A DNA stretch of 64,000 nucleotides, from assembly GCF_026891935.1 (NCBI RefSeq), contig NZ_JAPTGC010000001.1:62001-126000 (forward strand). The letters run 5' to 3'. Positions within the stretch are counted from its first letter, which is position 1. The number at the start of each line of letters is the position of its first letter. This DNA is from Methanocorpusculum vombati (GTDB taxonomy: Archaea > Halobacteriota > Methanomicrobia > Methanomicrobiales > Methanocorpusculaceae). The translations under genes and the position numbers were made by a program. The notes below the pieces were generated by a model, which had not been told where the DNA came from, searched no databases, and was given only the letters and a program-made list of their open reading frames with translations. This document shows positions 34,797-43,741 of this stretch, in pieces.

Positions 34797-35288
34797 ATGG
34801 ACGAAAAGGATACAGTAATCCTTCGGGAACTGCAAAAGAACAGCCGTATCGCCGCAGGCGATATTGCTGTCATGCTGGAGGTTGATGAACGCGAAGTTGA
34901 GAACCGTATCGCAGCACTCCACGCAGCAGGTGTTCTCCGGCGCTGCACTGCGGTCATTGACTACAGTGCTGCGGGAGTTGACGAGGTGGCTGTTATTCTG
35001 TCCCTCAAAATCACTCCCGAACGCGGACTGGGCTATGACGGCATCGCCGCCCAGATTGCCCGGTTCCCGCAGGTGGAGTCTATTCTTCTCCTGACCGGAA
35101 CGTATGATCTGCAGGTCATCATCCGCGGCCAGTCCATGGCCGAGGTTTCCCGGTTTGTTGCCGAGCAGATCGCGTCCATCGAGGGCGTCCGCGAAACGAT
35201 GACGCAGATTGTGATGCGGACATACAAAGAGCAGGGAGTTGAGATGTCGCGGCCCGGCAGCCGTGACCGTCAGCTCATCACGTTCTAA
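34797..35288 (+). CDS. Lrp/AsnC family transcriptional regulator
   Basis: A 163-residue regulator. The N-terminal helix-turn-helix (VILRELQKNSRIAAGDIAVM, EREVENRIAALHAAGVLRR) is followed by the RAM/ACT-like ligand domain (residues 60-150, GTYDLQVIIRGQSMAEVSRF). Lrp proteins form dimers and octamers and usually respond to amino acids. The aminotransferase gene starts 11 bp after its stop, so the regulator probably controls or is coexpressed with that enzyme; such Lrp-aminotransferase pairs are widespread in euryarchaea. Confidence 0.93.
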   Translation: MDEKDTVILRELQKNSRIAAGDIAVMLEVDEREVENRIAALHAAGVLRRCTAVIDYSAAGVDEVAVILSLKITPERGLGYDGIAAQIARFPQVESILLLTGTYDLQVIIRGQSMAEVSRFVAEQIASIEGVRETMTQIVMRTYKEQGVEMSRPGSRDRQLITF

Positions 35289-35299
35289 GGCGGGGGATC

Positions 35300-36463
35300 A
35301 TGCGAAGTTTTGTATCACGCATGGCCGCGGAGATTCCTCCGTCGGGCATCCGGAAATTTTTTGATCTGCTGCTCACCATGGACAATGTGATCAGCCTCGG
35401 CGTCGGCGAACCGGATTTTGATACCCCGTGGAACATTTCGCAGGCTGCGATTGCATCCATCGAAAAAGGCATGACGATGTACACGTCAAACCGCGGTCTT
35501 GCGGAGCTGCGTGAGCTCCTCGCTGCTGATCTTGACCGGCGCTACCACACGAAGTACTGTCCGGAGACCGAGATGATCGTAACCAGCGGCGTTTCCGAAG
35601 CGCTGGACGTTGCGGTGCGGGCGGTGGTCGATCCGGGCGATGAGGTCCTCGTTGTGGATCCCTGTTTCGTCTCGTATCAGCCTGAGGTGCTGATGGCCGG
35701 CGGAAGGCCGAAGGCCCTTCCCTGCCGGGCAGAGGATCAGTTCAAAGTAACGCCCGAGGCACTGATGGAGTCCGTCACACCGAAGACGAAAGTGCTGATG
35801 ATCAACTTCCCGAACAATCCGACCGGCGGGGTGATGGGTGCAGACGATCTCAAGGCCATCGCCGATATCGTGATCGATCACGATCTGTTGGTGATCTCCG
35901 ATGAGGTGTATGCGGAGCTGACCTATGATGGTCACCATGTATCAACCGCTGCGATCGATGGTCTGTGGGACCGGACGATCACCCTGAACGGATTTTCCAA
36001 AGCCTATGCCATGACCGGCTGGCGGCTCGGCTACGTTTGTGCGCCGAAGGAGATCTGTGACGCGGCACTGAAGATTCATCAGTACGTGATGATGTCAGCA
36101 CCGACCGCTGCGCAGTTTGCGGCAATTGAGGCACTGAAGAACGGTGAGGATGCGAAAAACGAAATGGTTGCTGAGTACCGGATGCGGCGCAACCTCTTTG
36201 TGAAGGGTCTCAATGACGTCGGGCTTCCCTGTCATCTGCCGAAGGGTGCATTCTATGCGTTTCCCTCGATTGCGGGAACAGGCCTGTCGGATGAGGAGTT
36301 TGCCGAGCAGCTCTTAAAGGAGCAGCACGTTGCGGTTGTGCCGGGAAGCGCGTTTGGCGAGAGTGGTCGCGGCCATGTGCGGACCTGTTACGCGGTGGAT
36401 CGATCGAAGCTTTCCGATGCGGTACACCGCATCGGAATGTTTGTTGAGTCGCTGCACAGCTGA
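35300..36463 (+). CDS. Pyridoxal-phosphate aminotransferase (class I/II)
   Basis: A 387-residue fold-type I aminotransferase. Substrate and PLP motifs are intact: GVGEPDFDTPW near residue 33, NFPNNPTGGVM near 172, DEVYAELTYDG near 200 and the Schiff-base lysine in LNGFSKAYAMTGWRLGY near 233. In archaea this group covers aspartate, aromatic and branched-chain aminotransferases, so the amino donor is not decidable. It is translated right after the Lrp regulator. The DP1 promoter with its ORB site begins within 10 bp of its stop. Confidence 0.94.
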   Translation: MRSFVSRMAAEIPPSGIRKFFDLLLTMDNVISLGVGEPDFDTPWNISQAAIASIEKGMTMYTSNRGLAELRELLAADLDRRYHTKYCPETEMIVTSGVSEALDVAVRAVVDPGDEVLVVDPCFVSYQPEVLMAGGRPKALPCRAEDQFKVTPEALMESVTPKTKVLMINFPNNPTGGVMGADDLKAIADIVIDHDLLVISDEVYAELTYDGHHVSTAAIDGLWDRTITLNGFSKAYAMTGWRLGYVCAPKEICDAALKIHQYVMMSAPTAAQFAAIEALKNGEDAKNEMVAEYRMRRNLFVKGLNDVGLPCHLPKGAFYAFPSIAGTGLSDEEFAEQLLKEQHVAVVPGSAFGESGRGHVRTCYAVDRSKLSDAVHRIGMFVESLHS

Positions 36464-36470
36464 AGTATTT

Positions 36471-36491
36471 AACCCCTTTGTTTCGAGTGGA
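36471..36491 (-). promoter_or_regulatory. ORB-like Orc1/Cdc6 site in the DP1 promoter
   Basis: On the minus strand CCACTCGAAACAAAGGGGTT (36471-36490), identical over 20 bases to the site before hel308. It abuts a TATA-like TTTATATAC (36496-36504), 16 bp before the DP1 ATG. Confidence 0.7.
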
Positions 36492-36519
36492 GGAGTTTAT
36501 ATACTCCTCCCGATTTTCC

Positions 36520-37938
36520 ATGCAGAAGAGAGAGATCGTCGCACGGTTCCTTGAGGCGGGTCTGCTGGTTCACCCGGCGGTTGTTACGTATATCAGCGAG
36601 AGCGGCGGCTCCGGTATTATTGAAGGAATCATCAGTTCTCTGCCGTCCGCGGTTTCGGTGGTGACGCCGAAGGAGGTGCCGGGTATGGTGGCGGCACGGG
36701 TTGACAAACTTGCGGTCGGCGTGAGTGCGCTGCCGGAGATTCTTGCGGGAAGAGAGGGCTCTTCTGTTCCCACAGCAAACCCGGAGGAGTCCTTTGCCCT
36801 GTTCCGCGATCGGTACGATGCCCTTGCCGCGATGATGCGGCCCCGTGTCAGCCCGGTTCCAATTGAAGCACTGGTGAAACAGAACAGCCGCTTTGCCGAC
36901 ACCGATATCGGTGCTATCGGTATGGTGGTTGAGAGTTCGACGAGTGCGAAGGGTCACCGGATTGTGGAGATCGAAGATCCGACCGGGACTATTAAGGTCC
37001 TGTTCAACAAAAACCGCGAAGGGTTTGATGAAGCGGAGAAGATCATCCCTGATGAGGTTATCGGCGTTCGCGGAAAACTTGCCCGTGATACGGGCGGCGG
37101 CGGCGGCATGATCTTCTCCGACACCCTGTTCCGGCCGGAGATTCCGCTGACCCATACGATATCTCCTTCCAAAGAGCCGGGTAAAGTTGTTCTCATCTCG
37201 GATGTACATGTGGGAAGCGATACGTTTCTTCCGGATGCGTGGGATCGGTTTGCTTCGTGGCTGGAAGCGACACCCGAGGTCAAGTATCTGCTGATCGCAG
37301 GAGATGTGGTGGACGGTATTGGGGTGTATCCGAATCAGGACAAGGAACTGCACATCAAAACGATTTACGAACAGTATGATGCGGTCGGCGAGATGCTCTC
37401 GGCCCTGCCGTCGCATCTGCAGATTGTTCTCTCTCCCGGTAACCACGATGCGGTGCGGGCCGCAGAACCCCAGCCGGTTCTCCCCGAAGAGTTCCGGGCG
37501 CAGTTCCCGGGCAATGTGACGTTTGTGGAAAACCCGGCGGTGGTGAACATCCAGTCGGTGAACGTTTTGATGTATCACGGGCGCAGTATTGATGATCTGA
37601 TCAAGTTTATTCCGGGAGCAAGTTACGAGCATCCGGGAGAGATCATGGAAGCGATGCTGAAACGCCGTCACCTGGGTCCCATCTACGGTCAGAGAACGCC
37701 GCTGCTCTCAACACCCATGGATCATCTGGTGATCCGTGACGTTCCGGACATTTTACAGACCGGGCATGTGCATATCAGTGATGTTATCAGTTATCGCGGT
37801 GTGCTCGGCGTGAATGCAGGGACCTGGCAGGGCCAGACATCGTTCCAGAAACAGATGAACATTAATCCGACGCCGGCGGAGGCGGTTGTGGTGGATCTGG
37901 CGACGATGGGGTATGAGAAGTTCTGCTTTTTGAAGTGA
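36520..37938 (+). CDS. polB: DNA polymerase D small subunit DP1
   Basis: Proofreading 3'-5' exonuclease subunit of the replicative archaeal polymerase D. From the ATG at 36520 (MQKREIVARFLEAG), 472 residues. An OB-fold spans about 115-195 (GHRIVEIEDPTGTIKVLFN). The calcineurin-like phosphoesterase domain follows with all metal motifs: SDVHVGSDTF, AGDVVDGIG, SPGNHDAVR, MYHGRSIDDL and TGHVHISD, so exonuclease activity should be intact. The N-terminal 60 residues fit the usual helical region. The large subunit DP2 is not in the window. A short TATA-to-ATG distance suggests a leaderless mRNA, and an ORB site overlaps the promoter. Confidence 0.95.
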   Translation: MQKREIVARFLEAGLLVHPAVVTYISESGGSGIIEGIISSLPSAVSVVTPKEVPGMVAARVDKLAVGVSALPEILAGREGSSVPTANPEESFALFRDRYDALAAMMRPRVSPVPIEALVKQNSRFADTDIGAIGMVVESSTSAKGHRIVEIEDPTGTIKVLFNKNREGFDEAEKIIPDEVIGVRGKLARDTGGGGGMIFSDTLFRPEIPLTHTISPSKEPGKVVLISDVHVGSDTFLPDAWDRFASWLEATPEVKYLLIAGDVVDGIGVYPNQDKELHIKTIYEQYDAVGEMLSALPSHLQIVLSPGNHDAVRAAEPQPVLPEEFRAQFPGNVTFVENPAVVNIQSVNVLMYHGRSIDDLIKFIPGASYEHPGEIMEAMLKRRHLGPIYGQRTPLLSTPMDHLVIRDVPDILQTGHVHISDVISYRGVLGVNAGTWQGQTSFQKQMNINPTPAEAVVVDLATMGYEKFCFLK

Positions 37939-38120
37939 GGGTATCAATACCAATCCTTCCCTTCTCCCTCGCGCGCCGCCCGTTCGTCAATAATCGAAAC
38001 CCTTTCGTACGACCTTCTTCCTGTCAGCACCGGAAACTCTTTTTGCACTAGTATTATTAGGTAGTCTGTCCTGTACTATAGAGAGAAACCAAACCGGGTA
38101 TCCGGAGGTTTTTGATTCGT

Positions 38121-40202
38121 ATGGATCTGATCTATCTCGCTCCAATATGTGCCGTAATCGGCCTTCTCTTCGCCCTCTACTCTTACTCTGTGGTAAAGAA
38201 AGAGGGGACCGGCGATGAGAAGATGCAGAAGATCGCTGCAGCCATTCACCTTGGCGCAATGGTCTTTCTGAACCGTCAGTATCGCGCAATCGGAGCCTTT
38301 GTTGTTGTTATTGCAATCATTCTTGCAGGTCTCTCTTTCGTCACCGACGACAGTATGAGTATCTGGGCAGCACCCGCATATGTTATCGGTGCCGCTCTTT
38401 CCTCGCTTGCGGGATACATTGGTATGCACAGCGCAACCAAGGCAAACGTAAGAACTACCAATGCCGCAAAACGCGGTATTGCTGATGCAGTCAAAGTTTC
38501 CTTTGCCAGCGGCTCGGTCATGGGTATGTCCGTGGTCGGTCTCGGCCTTCTCGGTGCATCCGTTGTCTTCCTTGCCCTTATCGGCATCTTCGGCGGATTC
38601 GGCGACATCGTTGCCGTGAACACCGTGGTCTCCAACATGGCGGCTTTTGGTTTTGGTGCATCCTCTGTTGCACTCTTCGCCCGTGTCGGCGGCGGTATCT
38701 TTACCAAGGCAGCTGATGTCGGTGCCGACCTTGTCGGCAAAGTCGAGGCAGGCATCCCTGAAGACGATCCCCGCAACCCGGCTGTCGTTGCCGACAACGT
38801 CGGTGACAACGTTGGTGATGTTGCAGGAATGGGTGCCGACCTGTTCGAGTCCTATGTGGGTTCGATCATCGCATCCATGGCTCTCGGTATCGTCGGTGCA
38901 GCATTTGCCCTCTCCCAGTTTGGTGAGAACGCCAACGCACTCAACGTCATTCTTCTGCCGATGCTCATCTCCGCATGCGGTATCATTGCCGCAGCAGTCG
39001 GAACCCTCTTCGTCAGAACCAAGAAGAACGAGAACTCCGCAATCCACAAGGCATTCAACACGGGAACGGTCATTGCACTGATTCTTTCCGTGATTGCAAC
39101 CTACTTCCTGACCTCCAACCTTGTTGGTGGTCAGTTTGGTATGGGTATCTGGTTTGCAACCATCGCCGGTCTTGTTGCAGGATTTGGTATCGGTCTGATC
39201 ACTGAGTACTACACCTCCTTTGACTACAAACCGACAAAATCGATCTCCGAGTCCTGTCAGACCGGAGCTGCAACCAACATAATTAACGGATTTGCAAAAG
39301 GTATGGAGTCGACCGTCTGGCCGGTTCTGATCATTGCAGCCGCGACCTATGTTGCCTACTACTTCGCAGGAATGTACGGTATCGGTATTGCCGCAGTTGG
39401 TATGCTGTCCACTCTTGGTCTGACCCTTGCCGTTGATGCATACGGCCCGGTTGCCGACAACGCCGGCGGTATCGCCGAGATGTCCGGTCAGCCGCACTCT
39501 GTCCGTGAGATCACCGATACCCTTGACGCGGTTGGAAACACGACCGCGGCAATCGGTAAAGGATTTGCCATTGGTTCCGCTGCGCTGACGGCTCTTGCAC
39601 TGTTCAGTGCCTATGCAACCGCAGTCGGTCTTGAGGCAATCGATCTTCTCAACACCAATGTGTTCATTGGTATCCTTATCGGCGGTATGCTTCCGTTCCT
39701 CTTCTCTGCCCTTACCATGACCGCAGTCGGTCAGGCAGCACAGAAGATCGTGGTTGAGGTCCGCCGTCAGTTCAAAGAGATCAAAGGCCTGATGGAAGGC
39801 ACTGCAGAGCCGGACTACACGTCCGCAATCGCTATTGCAACCGACTCGGCAATTCACAAGATGATTCTGCCGGGCGTTATTGCAATCGCAGCCCCGATCA
39901 TTATCGGTCTGGTTCTTGGTCCTCTTGCACTCGGCGGTCTCCTTGTGGGCTCGCTTGTTGCAGGTGTTCTCCTTGCGCTTACGATGGCAAACTCCGGAGG
40001 AGCCTGGGACAATGCAAAGAAGTACATTGAACTTGGCAACTACGGCGGCAAAGGCTCTGACGCCCACAAGGCAGCAGTGGTCGGTGACACCGTCGGTGAT
40101 CCGTTCAAGGATACGTCCGGACCCGCTCTGAACATTCTGATTAAGCTGATGAGCATGATTGCACTGGTATTTGTGCCGGTCATCTTAGCCTTCGCAGCAT
40201 AA
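38121..40202 (+). CDS. hppA: Ion-translocating membrane pyrophosphatase, K+-dependent type
   Basis: Membrane-bound pyrophosphatase that splits PPi and exports Na+ or H+. From the ATG at 38121 ([12 protein letters not shown]; a TTG at 38112 is also close to a GGAGG), 693 residues with about 16 membrane segments. PPi/Mg-binding motifs are complete: [23 protein letters not shown] and [18 protein letters not shown], and later [18 protein letters not shown]. The [16 protein letters not shown] motif has Ala where K+-independent enzymes have Lys, placing it in the K+-dependent group, which contains the Na+ pumps. PPi from biosynthesis could thus feed the sodium gradient of this methanogen. Pump ion is inferred, not seen. 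Confidence 0.96.
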   Translation: MDLIYLAPICAVIGLLFALYSYSVVKKEGTGDEKMQKIAAAIHLGAMVFLNRQYRAIGAFVVVIAIILAGLSFVTDDSMSIWAAPAYVIGAALSSLAGYIGMHSATKANVRTTNAAKRGIADAVKVSFASGSVMGMSVVGLGLLGASVVFLALIGIFGGFGDIVAVNTVVSNMAAFGFGASSVALFARVGGGIFTKAADVGADLVGKVEAGIPEDDPRNPAVVADNVGDNVGDVAGMGADLFESYVGSIIASMALGIVGAAFALSQFGENANALNVILLPMLISACGIIAAAVGTLFVRTKKNENSAIHKAFNTGTVIALILSVIATYFLTSNLVGGQFGMGIWFATIAGLVAGFGIGLITEYYTSFDYKPTKSISESCQTGAATNIINGFAKGMESTVWPVLIIAAATYVAYYFAGMYGIGIAAVGMLSTLGLTLAVDAYGPVADNAGGIAEMSGQPHSVREITDTLDAVGNTTAAIGKGFAIGSAALTALALFSAYATAVGLEAIDLLNTNVFIGILIGGMLPFLFSALTMTAVGQAAQKIVVEVRRQFKEIKGLMEGTAEPDYTSAIAIATDSAIHKMILPGVIAIAAPIIIGLVLGPLALGGLLVGSLVAGVLLALTMANSGGAWDNAKKYIELGNYGGKGSDAHKAAVVGDTVGDPFKDTSGPALNILIKLMSMIALVFVPVILAFAA

Positions 40203-40362
40203 ACAGACAAAATCATATCCACATTTTTTTCCGCGGGTGCGTTTCCAATCATTTTCCCGCGTTGCCCTTTTCAGGAGTTGATTCGTCAATAATATTTTAT
40301 TAACAAATCCGATAAGATTCAAGAGAATTAATAATCTTTGGACAGACAACCAGTACCTATCT

Positions 40363-41547
40363 ATGGCTGACGCTGTTTCCGCCCCGCAGGCACCTGATCG
40401 AAAGCTGCCGGACTACCGGTTCAGATTTGTTCTTCTGATCCTTGCGGCGGTAATCTGCATCGTTGGATCTTTTGCTGTCGGTAGATATTCACTCGGAATC
40501 GCTGATGTTATTCTCGTCTTCCTCTCCTCATTTCACTCTCTTATCGGATCCTCCGTTACGGTTTGTGAAACGTTTCTTTCTATTCTCCCTCCGTTTTCTC
40601 CTTTGTCCGGTGCGGTCTGGTCTGTTTCTTTCCTCTCTTCCGGCATTGCGCATCTTCTCTCAATGATTCTTCCGGGCCCGGATACCTGGGACTTTGCAAC
40701 CTACAGTGTGCTGTTCAACATCCGCCTTCCAAGAATCTGCGCAGCGATTCTGGTGGGCGCTGCTCTTTCCACGGCGGGTGCTGCGTATCAGGGGATGTTT
40801 CAGAACCCGCTGGTCTCCCCCGACATCCTCGGTGCATCAGCCGGTGCCGGGTTTGGTGCGGCCGTTGCTATTTATTTTTATCTTGGCACCGGCGCGATTA
40901 CGGCGTTTGCCTTTGCGGGCGGTCTCATTGCCGTCGGCGCTGCCTATCTGATCAGCCGTCTGACCAAAGGTTCTGCGACCCTGAGCATGGTGCTTGCCGG
41001 AATTCTGATCGGGAGTCTTTTCAGTGCGGCAACCTCCTACATCAAACTCGTTGCCGATACCAACGATCAGCTTCCGGCGATTACCTACTGGCTGATGGGA
41101 AGTCTCGCCGGTGCGGAGAGTGACTATAAACTGGGTCTTGCGGCTGTCGTTATCGGTCTTGGTCTTCTCCCGCTGGTACTGCTTCGCTGGAGGATGAATG
41201 TCCTCACGCTCGGCGAGGATGAAGCCCGGAGCATTGGCGTCAACACAAATCTTCTGCGGCTTGTCGTGATCATCTGCGCAACGCTCGTGACCGCGGTTGC
41301 CGTCTCCATCTCTGGTCTCATCGGCTGGGTCGGTCTTGTCATCCCGCACTTCTGCAGAATGATCTTCGGCTACGATTACCGGAGGATTATTCCGGCCGCA
41401 ATTATTATGGGTGCCGGATTTCTGCTGCTGGTGGACGACTTCTCCCGCACTATTGCAACCACCGAAGTTCCGCTTGGGATTCTCACGGCATTTGTTGGGG
41501 CTCCTATCTTTGCCTATCTTCTGATGATGGGAGGAAAACGATCATGA
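40363..41547 (+). CDS. FecCD-type ABC transporter permease
   Basis: Membrane permease of the iron-siderophore/vitamin B12 importer family, 394 residues with about ten membrane segments. The core signature LFNIRLPRICAAILVGAALSTAGAAYQGMFQNPLVSPDILG-type region spans about residues 110-150, and the cytoplasmic coupling loop with GEDEARSIGVNT lies near residue 285. Between the first membrane segment (about 22-45) and that signature there is roughly 45 residues more than usual, hydrophobic, perhaps an added hairpin. The ATP-binding gene overlaps its stop by ATGA. Substrate could be iron-siderophore, heme, cobalamin or another metal chelate. Confidence 0.93.
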   Translation: MADAVSAPQAPDRKLPDYRFRFVLLILAAVICIVGSFAVGRYSLGIADVILVFLSSFHSLIGSSVTVCETFLSILPPFSPLSGAVWSVSFLSSGIAHLLSMILPGPDTWDFATYSVLFNIRLPRICAAILVGAALSTAGAAYQGMFQNPLVSPDILGASAGAGFGAAVAIYFYLGTGAITAFAFAGGLIAVGAAYLISRLTKGSATLSMVLAGILIGSLFSAATSYIKLVADTNDQLPAITYWLMGSLAGAESDYKLGLAAVVIGLGLLPLVLLRWRMNVLTLGEDEARSIGVNTNLLRLVVIICATLVTAVAVSISGLIGWVGLVIPHFCRMIFGYDYRRIIPAAIIMGAGFLLLVDDFSRTIATTEVPLGILTAFVGAPIFAYLLMMGGKRS

Positions 41548-42347
41548 CGCTTGATATCTCACATCTCTCCTTTGCGTACAGCAAAACCTCCCGGCAGGTA
41601 CTCAATGATATCTCCTTTTCCGTTGGAGAAGGAGATCTGCTTGCGGTTCTCGGACCGAACGGGGTCGGCAAGAGTACAATGTTTCGCTGCATCCTCGGCT
41701 TTCTCCGCAGTTATCAGGGCACCATCCATCTGAACGGCCGGGATATCCGGACGCTGGATCACAAAGAGATTGCAAAGCATGTTGCCTACATTCCGCAGTC
41801 AACGTACCCGGTGTTCAACTACACAGTTCTTGATGTGGTTTTGATGGGCCTGACCAATCAGGTGAATCTGCTTGCCGCCCCGAACCAGCAGCACATCGAC
41901 GAAGCGTACGCGGCGATGGAAAGTCTCGGTATTGCGCATCTGCGGGATGCGGGGTACGGGGAGATCAGCGGCGGTGAGCGGCAGCTTGCGTTAATTGCAC
42001 GGGCGCTTGTTCAGAAGGCAAAGATTCTGATCATGGATGAGCCGACGGCAAACCTTGATTACGGCAACCAGTTTCGCGTGATGTGCCGGATCTCGGATCT
42101 TGCGAAGGAGGGCTACAGTATTATTCTTTCCACTCATAATCCGGATCATGCCTTTCTGTATGCAAACCGGACTCTGATGATCTACGGCGGCCGCGTGATT
42201 GCGGACGGAGCTCCGGAGAAGGTGCTGGATGCAGCGCTGATCAAGGAGGTGTATGGTGTGGATGTCCATGTTGAGGATTATCAGTACGGTTCCCGCCGTC
42301 ACAAGCTGTGCATCCCGATCGACGGCGGAGTCGGAAAGCATACCTAA
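41544..42347 (+). CDS. ABC transporter ATP-binding protein (FecE-type)
   Basis: A 267-residue ATPase that powers the FecCD permease. Walker A GPNGVGKST lies near residues 36-44, the Q-loop in YIPQSTYPVF, the ABC signature is ISGGERQLALIARAL near 140 and Walker B ILIMDEPTANLDYG near 162, with the switch His in STHNPDH. The protein binds the permease from the cytoplasmic side. It is translated with overlap to the permease and is followed by two binding-protein genes, completing an importer. Confidence 0.96.
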   Translation: MTLDISHLSFAYSKTSRQVLNDISFSVGEGDLLAVLGPNGVGKSTMFRCILGFLRSYQGTIHLNGRDIRTLDHKEIAKHVAYIPQSTYPVFNYTVLDVVLMGLTNQVNLLAAPNQQHIDEAYAAMESLGIAHLRDAGYGEISGGERQLALIARALVQKAKILIMDEPTANLDYGNQFRVMCRISDLAKEGYSIILSTHNPDHAFLYANRTLMIYGGRVIADGAPEKVLDAALIKEVYGVDVHVEDYQYGSRRHKLCIPIDGGVGKHT

Positions 42348-42459
42348 TTTTGTTAACTATTTTTCATTATTTTTCCAATATTTTTCCTGAATGTATTTTA
42401 TGTTGCGGCAGCCAAACAGTACTTCATCACTCTCGTTGTGGAAGGTAGATGTGTTTTTT

Positions 42460-43647
42460 ATGAAAGCTACGAAAATTTTTCTGATTCTGGCACTGGTTTG
42501 TGTCGGGTGCACCGTTCTTTGCGGTGCTGTTTCCGCTGAAGAGATGCGGACGTTTGTTGATGATGTCGGCCGGGAGGTTGTTCTGCCGGTTGAGATTGAT
42601 GCGGTTTCGCCATCCGGGCCGCTCGCGCAGACGGTTCTGTACTCGCTGGATCCGGATCTGTTTGTGAGCGTTTCTGCGACTCCGTCGGCAATGGAACAGA
42701 AGTATCTCGATCCACGATTGATGACCCTGCCGGAGACGGGCCAGTTCTACGGATCAAAGGCCTCAACGATGAACCCGGAGTCGATTATGGAACTGAATAA
42801 GCAACTACACATTGATGTGGTTCTGGATATCGGTGAGGCAAAAGGGACGATGAAGGAGGATCTGAATGATATCTCCGGAAAAACCGGTGTTTCGTTTGCG
42901 TTTATCACGCAGAACAAACTTTCCGATATTCCGGGTTCGTATCTGAAACTCGGTGAACTTCTTGATCGAAAAGAACAGGGCGGGCGACTTTCCGCGTATG
43001 CGTCGTCACTTCTTGCCGAGTTTGATGCTGGGATGAAGACCGTCGGTGAGAACAAAAAATCGCTGATTTATGTCTCTTCAATTGACGGGAATGCGGTTTC
43101 TCTGGTGGGGAACGGTTCGTATCACGCGAACGTGATTGATTATGTCGGCAATAATGTGGGCGGTCATGCGGTGAGCAGCAGCGGTACGGGCGATGGATAT
43201 ACGATGGAGGATATTCTGCAGATGAATCCTGATTTCATCATCGTTTCCTTCACCACTGACCACGCCTACTACAACAAGATCCTGAACGATCCTCTGTGGC
43301 AATCCCTGTCTGCGGTGCGGAACGGTAATGTGTATGAGGCGCCGTGCGGTCCGTACAGCTGGATGGGACCTTCATCTCCTCTGAAACTTCTGATGCTGAT
43401 GTGGCTGGGAAATCTGATGTACCCGGAGGTGTTTTCGTACGATATTCATGATCGGGTGAAGGAGTTTTATCCGCTGTTCTTCCATTATGATCTGACCGAT
43501 GCGGAGTTGGATGAGCTGATGGTGTATGCAGTGCCGAATTCATCGCCCGCTCCCGCTGCAACGCAGGCTTCGGTTCCGATCGCCGGTATCTGTGCAGGCG
43601 CTGCGGTTGCACTGACGGGTGTCGGCTGCCGGCGATTCCAAAGTTAA
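42460..43647 (+). CDS. ABC importer substrate-binding protein (copy 1)
   Basis: Extracytoplasmic binding protein of the iron-siderophore/B12 type for the adjacent importer. From the ATG at 42460, 395 residues: a signal peptide (FLILALVCVGCTVLCGAVSA), a TroA-like two-lobe core that opens with RTFVDDVGREVVLP, and a Pro-rich spacer and hydrophobic C-terminus ending RRFQS. The C-terminal segment suggests membrane anchoring rather than a lipobox. Substrate motif positions such as MNPDFIIVSF and the GTGDGYTMEDIL loop are shared with copy 2. The upstream start at 42391 would put residues before the signal peptide. The gene has its own AT-rich promoter region. Confidence 0.92.
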   Translation: MKATKIFLILALVCVGCTVLCGAVSAEEMRTFVDDVGREVVLPVEIDAVSPSGPLAQTVLYSLDPDLFVSVSATPSAMEQKYLDPRLMTLPETGQFYGSKASTMNPESIMELNKQLHIDVVLDIGEAKGTMKEDLNDISGKTGVSFAFITQNKLSDIPGSYLKLGELLDRKEQGGRLSAYASSLLAEFDAGMKTVGENKKSLIYVSSIDGNAVSLVGNGSYHANVIDYVGNNVGGHAVSSSGTGDGYTMEDILQMNPDFIIVSFTTDHAYYNKILNDPLWQSLSAVRNGNVYEAPCGPYSWMGPSSPLKLLMLMWLGNLMYPEVFSYDIHDRVKEFYPLFFHYDLTDAELDELMVYAVPNSSPAPAATQASVPIAGICAGAAVALTGVGCRRFQS

Positions 43648-43741
43648 TTTTTTTTAGTTTATTTTTCCCAATAATCGAGTGTTATATTTTATATTTCGAG
43701 GTTCCAATAGTATCGTATGTCTCCCTTTGGGAGGTGGATGT

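Noticed and set aside
38076-40067. 663-codon open frame antisense to the pyrophosphatase gene
   Set aside because: It is Cys/Asp/Gly-rich nonsense produced by the GC-biased third positions of hppA; no start signal and no family.
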